From positions 1-19,822 of the forward strand of contig CAZTSI010000052.1 in NCBI GenBank assembly GCA_964616755.1: 19,822 bases of DNA. The letters run 5' to 3'. Every line of letters begins with the position of its first letter. Within the stretch, counting starts at the first letter, position 1. Below the pieces are notes generated by a model. That model worked only from the letters and a program-made list of their open reading frames with translations, did no database searches and was not told the origin of the DNA. The translations under genes were made by a program, and so were the position numbers. The stretch comes from CAYNFR01 sp964616755. GTDB taxonomy: Bacteria; Bacteroidota; Bacteroidia; Chitinophagales; Saprospiraceae. Positions 1-7,946 of this stretch are shown here, piece after piece.

Positions 1-51
1 AGTGGCGGCTAAGATGATACCTCTAAGTGTGTGGGCTAATCTAGTTTTCAT
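1..51 (-). CDS. 5' end of a truncated gene, probable exported or membrane protein
   Basis: An ATG on the minus strand at position 51 opens a frame that stays open to the left edge. It reads MKTRLAHTLRGIILAAT, a basic N-terminus followed by a hydrophobic stretch, as expected for the start of a signal peptide or membrane anchor. Only 17 codons are present, so no product can be named. It follows the MBL-fold gene on the same strand after a 184-bp spacer. That spacer has a possible promoter box about 33 bp upstream of the ATG, which suggests its own transcription. The start is inferred from this composition and could be wrong. Confidence 0.45.
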   Translation of the reverse strand, partial: MKTRLAHTLRGIILAAT

Positions 52-84
52 GTTGTTTATATTTTTTTATTGTGATTTATAGCA

Positions 85-92
85 CAAAGTTC
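85..92 (-). promoter_or_regulatory. Possible Bacteroidota -7 box of the gene at the left edge
   Basis: On the minus strand this reads GAACTTTG, one base away from the Bacteroidota -7 consensus TAnnTTTG. It lies about 33 bp before the putative ATG at position 51. I find no good TTG/TTTG -33 partner at the usual spacing, so this is only a weak candidate. Confidence 0.2.
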
Positions 93-235
93 GGCTATGA
101 TGATTCGCGGCGCAGATCTTGACGACAAATGCTAGAGAATATTCGATTTCCCGCGCAGATAAGCACTAAACGCATTATTTCTTCGACGAAATTTGGTCGT
201 AAAATGTCTTTTCTCAGAAACTTTTGGAAGAAATA

Positions 236-1276
236 TTACCGAGTAGAATATAGATCGCCGTCCTCGGCTAATAAAATGGGGCCTCCATATACCTCTTTCA
301 TGCCTGAAGTAAAAAGTCGCCTTGAAATAGGATTTTGAGGAGTAGGGGCTAAGTGCGAAAGAATGAGTTTTTTAGCGTTGACATCTCTGGCCATCTCCGC
401 GATGGTAAATATACGTGGATGACCTTTTAAGTATTCAGCTAAGATATCTGCGGCGCGTTGGTTTGATTTAGACAACTGTAGTTGAACGGCCCTCGATACA
501 AAATCTGCTTGCATGGCCTCCACCACCAACAAATCAACATCCTGACTCATTGCTTTGACGAGAGGAGAAGGACTTACCTCGCCTGCCAAGACTATATGTC
601 GGTTGTTATAACTTATCTTATAGCCTAAATAGATAAAACGATCCACTTTTTTGGTCAAAAAGGCGGTCACTCTAACTCCTTCACGATCGTAAATGATCGC
701 GCTGTCATTTGCACCCAAAGAAATGGGCTGGACAATAGGAATCATTTCATCTATCGAGAATAGTTCTTCACCATATCGATTTTGTCGTTCTTGTGCCGAA
801 ATGTTGAGGAAATTATTCATTCCAGAAATTACCTCATTGGCAGATGCCGGGCCGTAAATATCTAATTTTCGCTGGCGTCCAAGTAACCAAGACTGATTTA
901 CAACAGCTGGAAGATCGATATAATGATCAGTCTGCCACTGAGAAATAAAGATGCCGTCAAGACTATCTACAGGCAACCTGAGTTCTTCTATTTTTTTTGA
1001 GCTTCCCATGCCTACATCAAATAAAAGAAATCGACCATTCACAAAAATGGCATAACATGTTTGCGCTCTGTCGCTAGGCAAGGGAGAGGCTGTGCCTACT
1101 GTGACTAACTTGATACCATCATTTTTATCGAGTAAGCTATAATTAAATTCAATCGCTTCGCCTTGGCGCTGAATAAAGCGATCAATTAGTTTTTCTTGGT
1201 TTATGAAGATAAATATGGCAACAAAAAAGCCCAAGAGCGCTAAAATGAGAATAATGATTAACCAAGCTTTCTTCAT
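236..1276 (-). CDS. Membrane-anchored metallo-beta-lactamase-fold protein with degraded metal site
   Basis: This 346-residue protein has one N-terminal hydrophobic helix (about residues 4-26), so the rest is probably anchored outside the cytoplasmic membrane. The body follows the RNase Z/arylsulfatase-like branch of the metallo-beta-lactamase superfamily: GTASPLPS near 61-68, a LLFDVGMGS strand-turn near 84-92, and a terminal ILSHLAPTP near 305-313. The normal zinc motif HxHxDH is replaced by QWQTDH (113-118), losing the first two histidines. The position of the usual mid-domain histidine appears to be lysine (about 209-210). The usual GDT aspartate is AGEV (E233). Only D117, H118 and H308 look conserved. 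It may be inactive, bind metal differently or act as a binding protein. It lies 104 bp downstream of a secreted-protein gene on the same strand and may be co-transcribed. The fold is confident and the function unknown. Confidence 0.8.
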   Translation of the reverse strand: MKKAWLIIILILALLGFFVAIFIFINQEKLIDRFIQRQGEAIEFNYSLLDKNDGIKLVTVGTASPLPSDRAQTCYAIFVNGRFLLFDVGMGSSKKIEELRLPVDSLDGIFISQWQTDHYIDLPAVVNQSWLLGRQRKLDIYGPASANEVISGMNNFLNISAQERQNRYGEELFSIDEMIPIVQPISLGANDSAIIYDREGVRVTAFLTKKVDRFIYLGYKISYNNRHIVLAGEVSPSPLVKAMSQDVDLLVVEAMQADFVSRAVQLQLSKSNQRAADILAEYLKGHPRIFTIAEMARDVNAKKLILSHLAPTPQNPISRRLFTSGMKEVYGGPILLAEDGDLYSTR

Positions 1277-1380
1277 TGATGCAGATAGAAATAAGATGTA
1301 AAGATGGTAATTATAACACCGCCCGATATGGGTAATTAATGTAGGAGCACTATTCTAGATATGTCCATCGACCGCGCCCG

Positions 1381-2340
1381 CTACTCCCAATTGATCAATC
1401 GAATTTTGGTTATTTCCAAACGTCCAGAAGACTCTAGAGGCGAGCCAAAATTAGTGATGCGCTGTGTGACAATCTCCCAAGGCCATCCTGGATTGTAAAA
1501 ATAAGCAAACGACTTAGTGTCTCTGATATCTGCTGTATACTCGTTTAGTGCTGCATCAATATTTTCGTTTGTCAATAATTGCGTCATAAAACTCGTGACC
1601 ATCTGCTTAGCGTCTTCACCATTGATTATTTGATTATTGACAAAGTGACAGAAGCCCAGTTCCGTATTGATCGAATCAATATATAAGTAAGCGTCAGCTC
1701 GGAGGGGTGGCCCACCAAATAGATTGGTTAATGCATCTTCATAATATAGCGTGTCATATGCCTGGTATTCATATCCCATCGGCATATGAATTAATTTTAT
1801 CTCTTCAAGTACTTTTTCTTCTATACCCTGTTTGCTTGAATAGATGTCTTTGAATTGATAAAAAAATTTTTCCATTAGTTTTTGCCCTTCTTCATCATCC
1901 ACCCATTGTGTCTCTAGGAGGGCATCAAATGTTACGGTCATGGCCTCAGCCAATTCGTCCCATTTTGTCAGGCCAATATATTCGCCTAATTGGTTCGTTT
2001 GGTATTCGAAGAATAGCTTTTCATAAGGCACTAGTGCTTGCCGAACTTCAATAGGCATATCGTAGGTATTGAGATACTCATTATTATAGGAACAGCGCAG
2101 CGTGTATGTAGTGTCTGTAGAGGCGATAATATCTAAATACATAGTGTAAATGGTCGAATCTGACTTCACTATCTCGCCATCTTTGAGTTTATGACCTATT
2201 TTGGCAATCTCAAACTCGAGTCGTTCCTCCATTTCCCAATAGGCAACGAATGACACAACTGAGTCTTGACCAGCAAGCTGGAATGAGTGAGGCATCATAG
2301 CTAGAATGCCCCACGCTATCGTATAAATCGTATTCTTCAT
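1381..2340 (-). CDS. Secreted protein of unknown function
   Basis: This 319-residue protein starts with a plausible signal peptide (residues 1 to about 24, hydrophobic core IAWGILAMMPHSFQLA), so it is probably periplasmic or outer-membrane associated. There is no lipobox cysteine and no C-terminal T9SS sorting domain. The mature part is acidic and rich in Tyr, Asp and Glu, with repeated S/T-T-Y beta-like segments near 60-85 and a more helical middle near 125-190. I do not recognise a family. Its ATG overlaps the stop of the upstream methyltransferase gene by four bases (ATGA), a strong sign of translational coupling and an operon with the methyltransferase and GlmU-like genes. A link between the three functions is not evident from sequence. 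Confidence 0.75.
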   Translation of the reverse strand: MKNTIYTIAWGILAMMPHSFQLAGQDSVVSFVAYWEMEERLEFEIAKIGHKLKDGEIVKSDSTIYTMYLDIIASTDTTYTLRCSYNNEYLNTYDMPIEVRQALVPYEKLFFEYQTNQLGEYIGLTKWDELAEAMTVTFDALLETQWVDDEEGQKLMEKFFYQFKDIYSSKQGIEEKVLEEIKLIHMPMGYEYQAYDTLYYEDALTNLFGGPPLRADAYLYIDSINTELGFCHFVNNQIINGEDAKQMVTSFMTQLLTNENIDAALNEYTADIRDTKSFAYFYNPGWPWEIVTQRITNFGSPLESSGRLEITKIRLINWE

Positions 2341-3032
2341 GCAGTCTTTGTATTATAGGCTACAAGCATTAAATTTTGGGCGCATCTGTACGCCTTTGCA
2401 TCCGAAAATACAGCTAAAAATGTTTGATGAAAGAAATTATTTGCTAGTCTCAGGTCGTCATCTGTATAGGCTAGCGTATTGAAAATGATCGATCCACCTG
2501 TTGTCAAGCGCTCCTTACAGGCCGATAAAAAATCCTGTGATAAAAAATCTTCTGGAATCACATCACTTAGAAAGATATCCACGCAGATAAGATCAAAATA
2601 CTGCTCCGTGGCATAAACAAACATTTCAGCATCCGCACATATTGTATCCATCGGGCCTTTCACTGATGATAAGGTATATCGTTCGGCTATGTCGATGATG
2701 AGTTCATCTATTTCCACAGCGGTAAAAAGCCATTCTTCTTTGGGGAAGTTTTTTTCTAAAAGAAGAGGTACGCTCCCCATCCCAAGCCCTAGAATTAAAA
2801 CTTCTCTACCTCCGATAGAAGACGGATGCCAATATTTACTAAAAAGAAGACCAAAATTGTCATAGCGATCCTCATAGGAATAGACTGCGCGATCCGTGCA
2901 AAGCTGATATTTCCCTTTTGACAACAATAAATATAATTCAGGATTGTACTCGGATCCGGTAGACTCGATTAATTGATCCCATAAGAAACTCATCCAATAT
3001 GTTCGACGGGGGATGTCAGCTTTCTTGATCAT
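2337..3032 (-). CDS. Spermidine-synthase-like class I SAM-dependent methyltransferase
   Basis: This 231-residue cytoplasmic protein has a Rossmann-type methyltransferase core: glycine motif I VLILGLGMGSVP (78-89), an acidic strand-2 end in TAVEIDE (E107), an acidic ADA near 133-135, and motif IV-like DLICVDIF (147-154). A GGSIIFNT strand follows near 179-186. The layout resembles spermidine synthase-like proteins, but the diagnostic aminopropyltransferase GGGDG segment is absent. A true polyamine synthase is therefore unlikely and the methyl acceptor is unknown. The start overlaps the end of the GlmU-like gene by 17 bp and the stop overlaps the next gene by 4 bp. The overlaps suggest a coupled three-gene operon. 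The methyltransferase fold is confident, the substrate is not. Confidence 0.82.
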   Translation of the reverse strand: MIKKADIPRRTYWMSFLWDQLIESTGSEYNPELYLLLSKGKYQLCTDRAVYSYEDRYDNFGLLFSKYWHPSSIGGREVLILGLGMGSVPLLLEKNFPKEEWLFTAVEIDELIIDIAERYTLSSVKGPMDTICADAEMFVYATEQYFDLICVDIFLSDVIPEDFLSQDFLSACKERLTTGGSIIFNTLAYTDDDLRLANNFFHQTFLAVFSDAKAYRCAQNLMLVAYNTKTA

Positions 3033-4182
3033 ATAATAATCTTAAGACCTTTTCGTAAGCGGGTGACAAGGGTATATGTCGCCGCGACATGGCGCGTCCA
3101 GCTATTTCGATAAATTTATTTAGCTCAAAGCGCTCTCCGTTCACACCCCAGCTAAAAGAAGGTGTATATCTATGGGGATTACCACCGAATATATTAGCGC
3201 CAATGCCCGTCACAGAGCCCGTAGAAAAGGCAGTATCAATAGCACACATCGTATGGTCGCCCATAAGTACGCCGCAAAATTGACGCCCTGTGTTGCGATA
3301 CTTGGCTTGAGAAATATCCCACCAACTCACCTCGCCGTAGGTATTTTTCATATTCGAGCAATTGGTGTCAGCACCCATGTTACACCATTCGCCTATAATC
3401 GAATCCCCTAAATATCCCTCGTGCCCTTTATTGGAATAGCCCAAAAAACACGTTCGCTTTATTTCGCCACCTACACGGCATTCGGGGCCAAAGACGGTGT
3501 TGCCATAAATTTTAGCCCCTACATGAACCTTAGTGCCAGCCCCAATAGCCACTGGACCTTTAATTACGGCACCTTCCATTACTTCACATCCTGCACCAAT
3601 ATATATCGGACCATCTTCAGCATTGAGAATCGCATTGTAAAGGCGCGTGTTATCCTCTACGAATACATCCTGTCCCCGCACGAAGGTCGAGGGATCAATG
3701 GCAGCGCTCCGTCGACCCGCTGTCACTTCCTCATAATCCAACCGCAAATATTTCTCTTGAAGTCGAAGGATGTCTTCTGGGTAGCGAAGAAGATCCACTT
3801 CGTACTCATAGTCAAGTCTATGATAATCAGATATTTGCGCAGCTATTGACGCTTGGATGAGAGGGGTGTTAGATGTAAATGCTATAATTTGCCCATGTTG
3901 CCAAATAGCCTCCTGACTGTCTAGTGCCTCAATAGTCGACCATAGCAATTTATTAGGCAGGATAGCTCCATTAATATAGATATAGTCGTGATCCTGAGGG
4001 ATGGGGGTGTAGAGCTCGGCTAAGTGAGCTTGAGGCAGTACACAAATCTTCGTAGAGCAAAAGGTCTCCCATTTTTGCCGCAGGGTGGTGATCCCTACGC
4101 GACAGTCGGCCACCGCTCGGGTGGATGTCAGAGGTCTCAGCGCGAGGCTCGCATTACTATCGAATAAAATAATCGTCGGCAT
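3016..4182 (-). CDS. Alternative GlmU-like sugar nucleotidyltransferase/left-handed beta-helix acyltransferase
   Basis: This 388-residue protein matches the Bacteroidota alternative GlmU family (putative UDP-GlcNAc diphosphorylase/glucosamine-1-phosphate N-acetyltransferase). The N-terminal half has the divergent family signature LRPLTSTRAVADCRVG (15-30) in place of the classic LAAGxGTRM loop. The C-terminal half, about 160-335, is a left-handed beta-helix of hexapeptide repeats (IGAGCEVMEGAVIKGPVAIG and neighbours). H254 in NKGHEGYLGDS aligns with the catalytic histidine of the GlmU acetyltransferase domain, and GADTNCSN near 270-277 resembles GAGTITCN. The inferred role is to make an activated amino sugar for peptidoglycan or lipopolysaccharide. 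It is the first gene of the overlapping cluster with the methyltransferase and the secreted protein. Activity of both domains is inferred from the family. No standard glmU is visible in this window for comparison. Confidence 0.88.
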   Translation of the reverse strand: MPTIILFDSNASLALRPLTSTRAVADCRVGITTLRQKWETFCSTKICVLPQAHLAELYTPIPQDHDYIYINGAILPNKLLWSTIEALDSQEAIWQHGQIIAFTSNTPLIQASIAAQISDYHRLDYEYEVDLLRYPEDILRLQEKYLRLDYEEVTAGRRSAAIDPSTFVRGQDVFVEDNTRLYNAILNAEDGPIYIGAGCEVMEGAVIKGPVAIGAGTKVHVGAKIYGNTVFGPECRVGGEIKRTCFLGYSNKGHEGYLGDSIIGEWCNMGADTNCSNMKNTYGEVSWWDISQAKYRNTGRQFCGVLMGDHTMCAIDTAFSTGSVTGIGANIFGGNPHRYTPSFSWGVNGERFELNKFIEIAGRAMSRRHIPLSPAYEKVLRLLYDQES

Positions 4183-4668
4183 GCGTCAGGCATAGTTTAG
4201 TATGGCGAATATAAGGTATAACTTGTAGCTGCTGACGATGAAGTGTAATAGGGCTTGGTATTGGAGAGTTTTGGTGAACAGTAGCCTTCGGACCAACGTC
4301 ACCTTCCGACCAAGCCCATACTGTATAATGTTCAAATGGATCTGAACCTCGGACAGAAATAACGTATGCGGATCAATGATCAAGATTGTTGGGCTACCTA
4401 GGAGTCATTGGGACGGCGGATGCGAGCCTTTGGTGAGAGGCGAGGGAAGTCATACATCTATGGCTCTATACGCTTTCGATCTATTTCAATTCACTTAGAT
4501 TCAAGTCATCTATGAAGCTCATTATCTCTAATACTATACGTGTAGAAGTAGAATTTATACCCCCGCATTGGCTTACTATCTTTGCAAGTACCTTTATGCA
4601 CTGTTGCTTAATTCTAGGTTTTAGAAATTACTTCATCGTTTCTTATTCGGACATTCGATTTATCATGA
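4183..4668. other. Gene-free spacer with a repeat element
   Basis: This 486-bp stretch separates the ChaN-like gene from the GlmU-like gene, both on the minus strand. Short open frames here (4186-4383 minus, 4512-4694 plus) have compositions unlike their neighbours and no recognisable family, so I do not call them. It should hold the 3' end of the ChaN-like transcript and the promoter of the GlmU-like operon. TATATTCG on the minus strand at 4206-4213 is one base from TAnnTTTG, without a clear -33 partner. A structured repeat at 4251-4317 is listed separately. Confidence 0.6.
4251..4317. repeat. Inverted repeat with internal direct repeat
   Basis: GGGCTTGGT (4251-4259) and its perfect complement ACCAAGCCC (4309-4317) can form a 9-bp stem. 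Inside are a second possible pairing, TTGGT (4271-4275) with ACCAA (4292-4296), and two 12-mers CCTTCGGACCAA (4285-4296) and CCTTCCGACCAA (4302-4313) that differ by one base. It lies about 70-135 bp upstream of the GlmU-like start. It could be a leader structure, an operator or a fragment of a dispersed repeat. The arms are seen directly and the function is unknown. Confidence 0.45.
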
Positions 4669-5592
4669 CTATTCGTAGCTTCTGGGTAATGTAGCATCGG
4701 TAATAATGATGAAATCGCCAAGATGCTGATGTTCAGGCCAGGTGATTTTGGGGAATGATTCATGCGAACTACATGAAATCACAAGTACTTTGGCCTTTTT
4801 ATGATAATGTTTCAATTGCTCCACTACCGCTAAATGCTCGTCACTGTGAAATCGACCATTCACATGAAAAACTTTCTTCGAAGTATTCTTTTTCAAATAT
4901 TGAGCTATGCTGTATGCCATCGTAGCATCCCATAGTGACTGTGCCATTATAAGGTCAAAACCTCCCATGCTCATAGCTGGCATAGTCGCTACAAGGCTAT
5001 CAGTTGCGGGTGGATGACCCATGAGGTTCATGAGCTTCTGATAGTATTTTCCTTCAGCTTTTTTATAAGGCAATGGGGCAAAAGCTCTTTTTGCCTCTTT
5101 TGTCAAGGTTTTGAGTGCATCTTGCCCTTTCCTTCCTGCTAAGTTGCTATACCGGCCTGGGGCATTGGCACAGATGACGTCCAGTTTTTTCACTTTTGCC
5201 CATTCGACCATAGGTCTATAATCTTTATAGTTAGACCAGATACGCGCCTCTTTTGTGAAATTTCGTTCGCGAATGATGTCCGCCAGATACTCATCCATAA
5301 TCCCTTGAACATCTCGGTCAAACATCTCTAGGGACAAAGCAAACTGGCTAGGGTACATCTCCGTTGCTTTTTTAAAGAGGGATATTTGCAAATCATGAGC
5401 TACCGAATCATTATGCTCCTCACCAAAAATGAGTACGTCATAGTTGTGCATTTGTGCGGCGATTTCATCAAGTGATACCTCTGTTCCTTTAGCAACGCTA
5501 TATATTTTGTATGTACTAACCATTTCTTGGCCTTGAACAAATAATGTATAAAGCAGGGTGACGACAGTCAATTTTATACGTATGGGTGTCAT
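4669..5592 (-). CDS. ChaN-like exported protein (Tiki/haem-binding uptake superfamily)
   Basis: This 307-residue protein has a signal peptide (about residues 1-20, core LTVVTLLYTLFVQG). The mature region has the family features VLIFGEEHNDSVAHDLQ (53-69, with GEEH 57-60 and HD 66-67) and SLEMFDRDVQ (87-96). A late VNGRFHSDEHLAVV segment carries further His/Glu residues. ChaN proteins are haem-binding or putative iron-uptake lipoproteins related to the Tiki/TraB/EreA fold, where these His and Glu residues form the active or ligand site. Unlike typical ChaN, no cysteine occurs in the signal region, so this copy should be periplasmic rather than lipid-anchored. It lies 109 bp downstream of the VWA gene on the same strand. 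Family placement is confident; haem binding is inferred. Confidence 0.85.
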   Translation of the reverse strand: MTPIRIKLTVVTLLYTLFVQGQEMVSTYKIYSVAKGTEVSLDEIAAQMHNYDVLIFGEEHNDSVAHDLQISLFKKATEMYPSQFALSLEMFDRDVQGIMDEYLADIIRERNFTKEARIWSNYKDYRPMVEWAKVKKLDVICANAPGRYSNLAGRKGQDALKTLTKEAKRAFAPLPYKKAEGKYYQKLMNLMGHPPATDSLVATMPAMSMGGFDLIMAQSLWDATMAYSIAQYLKKNTSKKVFHVNGRFHSDEHLAVVEQLKHYHKKAKVLVISCSSHESFPKITWPEHQHLGDFIIITDATLPRSYE

Positions 5593-5690
5593 AAAGGTAG
5601 ATTAATCGAAATGAAAAAGCTATTGGTGTAATGTCGAACTAATACTTAGCGCAAGGCTATGTTAAAAATAAGCAATTATCCACTTTCAGA

Positions 5691-5701
5691 GGATAGTATC
5701 C
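5691..5701. repeat. Short palindrome directly after the VWA gene
   Basis: GGATAGTATCC is a perfect 11-bp palindrome with a single central base, abutting the stop codon of the VWA gene. It is too short and loopless for a convincing terminator and may be chance or a protein-binding site. Confidence 0.25.
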
Positions 5702-7813
5702 TTATATACTTCCCCAAAATCTTCTCAAAAACCATTCTAGGGATAAGAAAAGCGCAAGAAGTATAAACAACCACTTTTCATCTATAAGTGACTGGCTGCT
5801 TGTGGTAGCATATATGATGGGCTTTAATCTAGGGCTATCAAAAAGATCTGAGGTCACTTGCTCAAGTTGATCGGGATAAAATACTTTCCCGGCTGATTGT
5901 TCGGCAAGGGTATACAGGATATCATGTCGCGCTGTCAAATCCGAAAGTTCGTATTGTATTTCTCGAACGGTAAAACTTCCTAGTGATTCAAAGTTTTCAG
6001 CGCCGTAGCTCGTAGTCGCCTTAAAATTATATCTTCCAGGCGGCAGCCTTCCTATTGTCAACTGATAATATGCATTGATGCGATTGAAGGCGTATTCAAA
6101 TTTATCTCCTTTTGCATTTGTCAATGTCAAGAGCACTTCACTCTCATTTATTAGTTCATAACTGCTATTATATAATTCTGCCGTCAGTTGTACTTCTTGG
6201 TTTTCTAGGTATATATTTTCTTGACTTGTGGCTTTAAATTTTCTTTTATCTTCTTTAGTGCTCGTATAGGAAATGGTCTTATCTAATAGTTCGCTGAATA
6301 CATCAAAATTTTCATGTTCGAGATAGTCAAATAATTTCCATCGCCAAATGCCGGTGCCAAAAAAGAATGTCTTTTTTGCTCCATTTTTATCTGAAAAGAG
6401 AAGCAGCGGATAATCCGTTTTGATGCCACCAATTTTTTGATACAAGAGAATGTTAGCCGTCGCATTTAAGGTATATTCTCCAAAGGGGGATACGATAGGC
6501 GGCATCGTCGGCAATATTTGACTTAACGGATTGCTGAGCGTAAATAATGAAAAATTAGCGGTAAGTGTAGCTTGTGTTTCACTTACATTACCTGTAGAAG
6601 ATTTTAGTGATATAATTTCTTGTAGTTGATTAAAAGCCGAAATATCTACGTTGTCGCCTACGAAGAAGACCATAGGAATATTCTTGGCTTCCAATTGGCG
6701 AATGGGACCTGAAATATTTCGCCCTGGAGCTGGAAGGTTATGAAAAATGACCATATCGGTCTTTTCAATTTCTTGAGCACTCAGATCTCTTGAATAGCTG
6801 TTGACCTCATAATTTTTATTAGCGGAGAGTACTGTTTTAAGGGCAGCAATATCCGGATGTGGAGCACTTGTCAATATGGCGATTCGTTGACGAGCATCTA
6901 GAACTTCTACGAACACATCTTTTACATTATTGGCGCGATTATCTTCTCCAACAATGGTGCTGAGGCGATAGCGAAAATGCGCAATCCCCGGTTCATTAAA
7001 GACGAGTTTAATATTTTTGGACGTAAAAAATTGCTCGCTGTTGATAGCGATCTCCTCTTCATGAATGGATGTGTACTGCCCATTAGCCTCCTCTTTTTCT
7101 ACAATAAGCCGGCTCCGTTGATTACTACAGTTGTGCGCCTGAATATCGACGATACTCATCATCTCATCATATAGATACGCTATGCTATTGGTAAAAACGG
7201 TCTTGAGTTGAAGATCTTTTTGTTGGCTCGTGTCGCCTAGCGCTATACTGTAGATGGGCACTGAGCGATTGTTGTTAAGGTAAATTGGATTTTTACCATC
7301 ATTAAATATGCCATCCGTCGACAATATCACCGCACCTAGATTATCTCCCTCATAGATGTCCTTGACATAATTGACCGCATCATAGATATTGGTCAATTGA
7401 TCGGTATAGCCCGTTGTATCTGCGTTGTTTCGCACGCGAACAGAGGCACCTATATCATAGGATTCTACAGAAAAGCGCTCCGCTAATTGATCTTGAAGTA
7501 CCCTTAGTTGATCATCGTAGCGGACCAATTTTGTTTTGTCTAGCCACGTGCCGATAGATTGACTTCTATCCTTGAGTACAACAATCACGGGTTTTTTTAC
7601 ATCTTCTACGGTTTGTTTGAATAGAGGGCCTAATAAAAGAAAGCCAATTAAGCTGACAGTCATTACTCTTAGCATACCTAAGAGTGGCTTTCGCCAAGCG
7701 GCCATGCCTCGAAAATGAGGAGTGCGTGCGTACAACACAAGGGCATAAACAATGGCTACCAATAATGAAATCAGTAAATACCACTCGGAATACTCAAAAC
7801 TCAGATTTTTCAC
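5702..7813 (-). CDS. Large membrane protein with von Willebrand factor A domain
   Basis: This 703-residue protein has two N-terminal membrane helices (about 11-29 and 48-64) and one near the C-terminus (about 680-697, followed by RRFWGSI). A VWA-like domain begins directly after helix 2: VIVVLKDRSQS carries the MIDAS motif DxSxS (D82, S84, S86), and a later LSTDGIFNDG supplies the TDG motif. The region beyond about 300 looks like a glutamine-amidotransferase-like segment (MVIFHNLPAPGRNISGP, VFFVGDNVD) and then beta-rich extracytoplasmic domains. Bacteroidota have such BatA-like/VWA membrane proteins, thought to act in envelope assembly or stress tolerance; the role here is inferred. The start codon is GTG at 7813. 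The signal anchor begins only a few residues later, which supports this start. It is divergent from the secreted-protein gene at 7947. Confidence 0.82.
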   Translation of the reverse strand: MKNLSFEYSEWYLLISLLVAIVYALVLYARTPHFRGMAAWRKPLLGMLRVMTVSLIGFLLLGPLFKQTVEDVKKPVIVVLKDRSQSIGTWLDKTKLVRYDDQLRVLQDQLAERFSVESYDIGASVRVRNNADTTGYTDQLTNIYDAVNYVKDIYEGDNLGAVILSTDGIFNDGKNPIYLNNNRSVPIYSIALGDTSQQKDLQLKTVFTNSIAYLYDEMMSIVDIQAHNCSNQRSRLIVEKEEANGQYTSIHEEEIAINSEQFFTSKNIKLVFNEPGIAHFRYRLSTIVGEDNRANNVKDVFVEVLDARQRIAILTSAPHPDIAALKTVLSANKNYEVNSYSRDLSAQEIEKTDMVIFHNLPAPGRNISGPIRQLEAKNIPMVFFVGDNVDISAFNQLQEIISLKSSTGNVSETQATLTANFSLFTLSNPLSQILPTMPPIVSPFGEYTLNATANILLYQKIGGIKTDYPLLLFSDKNGAKKTFFFGTGIWRWKLFDYLEHENFDVFSELLDKTISYTSTKEDKRKFKATSQENIYLENQEVQLTAELYNSSYELINESEVLLTLTNAKGDKFEYAFNRINAYYQLTIGRLPPGRYNFKATTSYGAENFESLGSFTVREIQYELSDLTARHDILYTLAEQSAGKVFYPDQLEQVTSDLFDSPRLKPIIYATTSSQSLIDEKWLFILLALFLSLEWFLRRFWGSI

Positions 7814-7844
7814 GTAATATGTTAAACTGATCTAAAAATGATTA

Positions 7845-7872
7845 CAAAGATGCATTTATATGAACGCCCAAA
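7845..7872 (-). promoter_or_regulatory. Candidate promoter of the VWA gene
   Basis: On the minus strand CATCTTTG (7845-7852) is one base off the Bacteroidota -7 consensus TAnnTTTG, and TTTG (7869-7872) lies 16 bp upstream of it as a possible -33 element. The -7 box is about 31 bp before the GTG start. The spacer is slightly shorter than the usual 17-23 bp, so confidence is modest. Confidence 0.35.
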
Positions 7873-7899
7873 GGAAAATTTTCTTTGATGTAAGGGCGT
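7864..7899. repeat. Palindromic element between divergent genes
   Basis: ACGCCC (7864-7869) pairs with GGGCGT (7894-7899). Inside lies the perfect palindrome GAAAATTTTC (7874-7883), flanked by CAAA (7869-7872) and TTTG (7884-7887) facing outward on the two strands. The TTTG sequences are candidate -33 elements for both divergent genes, so the site could be an operator controlling both. On the plus side, a weak box TGCGTTTC (7907-7914) lies 19 bp after TTTG, and TACGTTTA (7915-7922) 27 bp after. Confidence 0.4.
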
Positions 7900-7946
7900 G
7901 ATTTTATGCGTTTCTACGTTTAGTAGAGGCATTTAACGAAGAAGTT

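Noticed and set aside
129..338. Small plus-strand open frame near the left edge
   Set aside because: It overlaps the 3' end of the MBL-fold gene on the other strand and shows no family features.
2337..3032. Assignment as spermidine synthase
   Set aside because: The fold is similar but the GGGDG aminopropyltransferase segment is missing, so only a generic methyltransferase call is supported.
3421..3849. Plus-strand open frame of 142 codons
   Set aside because: It lies entirely antisense to the GlmU-like gene, whose family motifs are clear, and encodes no recognisable family.
4251..4318. tRNA-like acceptor stem GGGCTTG/CAAGCCC
   Set aside because: The enclosed sequence is too short for a normal tRNA and lacks a T-loop GTTCRA and a D-arm on either strand.
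4186..4694. Small frames of 65 and 60 codons in the spacer
   Set aside because: Their translations have no recognisable motif or convincing start context. One covers the repeat element and the other runs into the 3' end of the ChaN-like gene.
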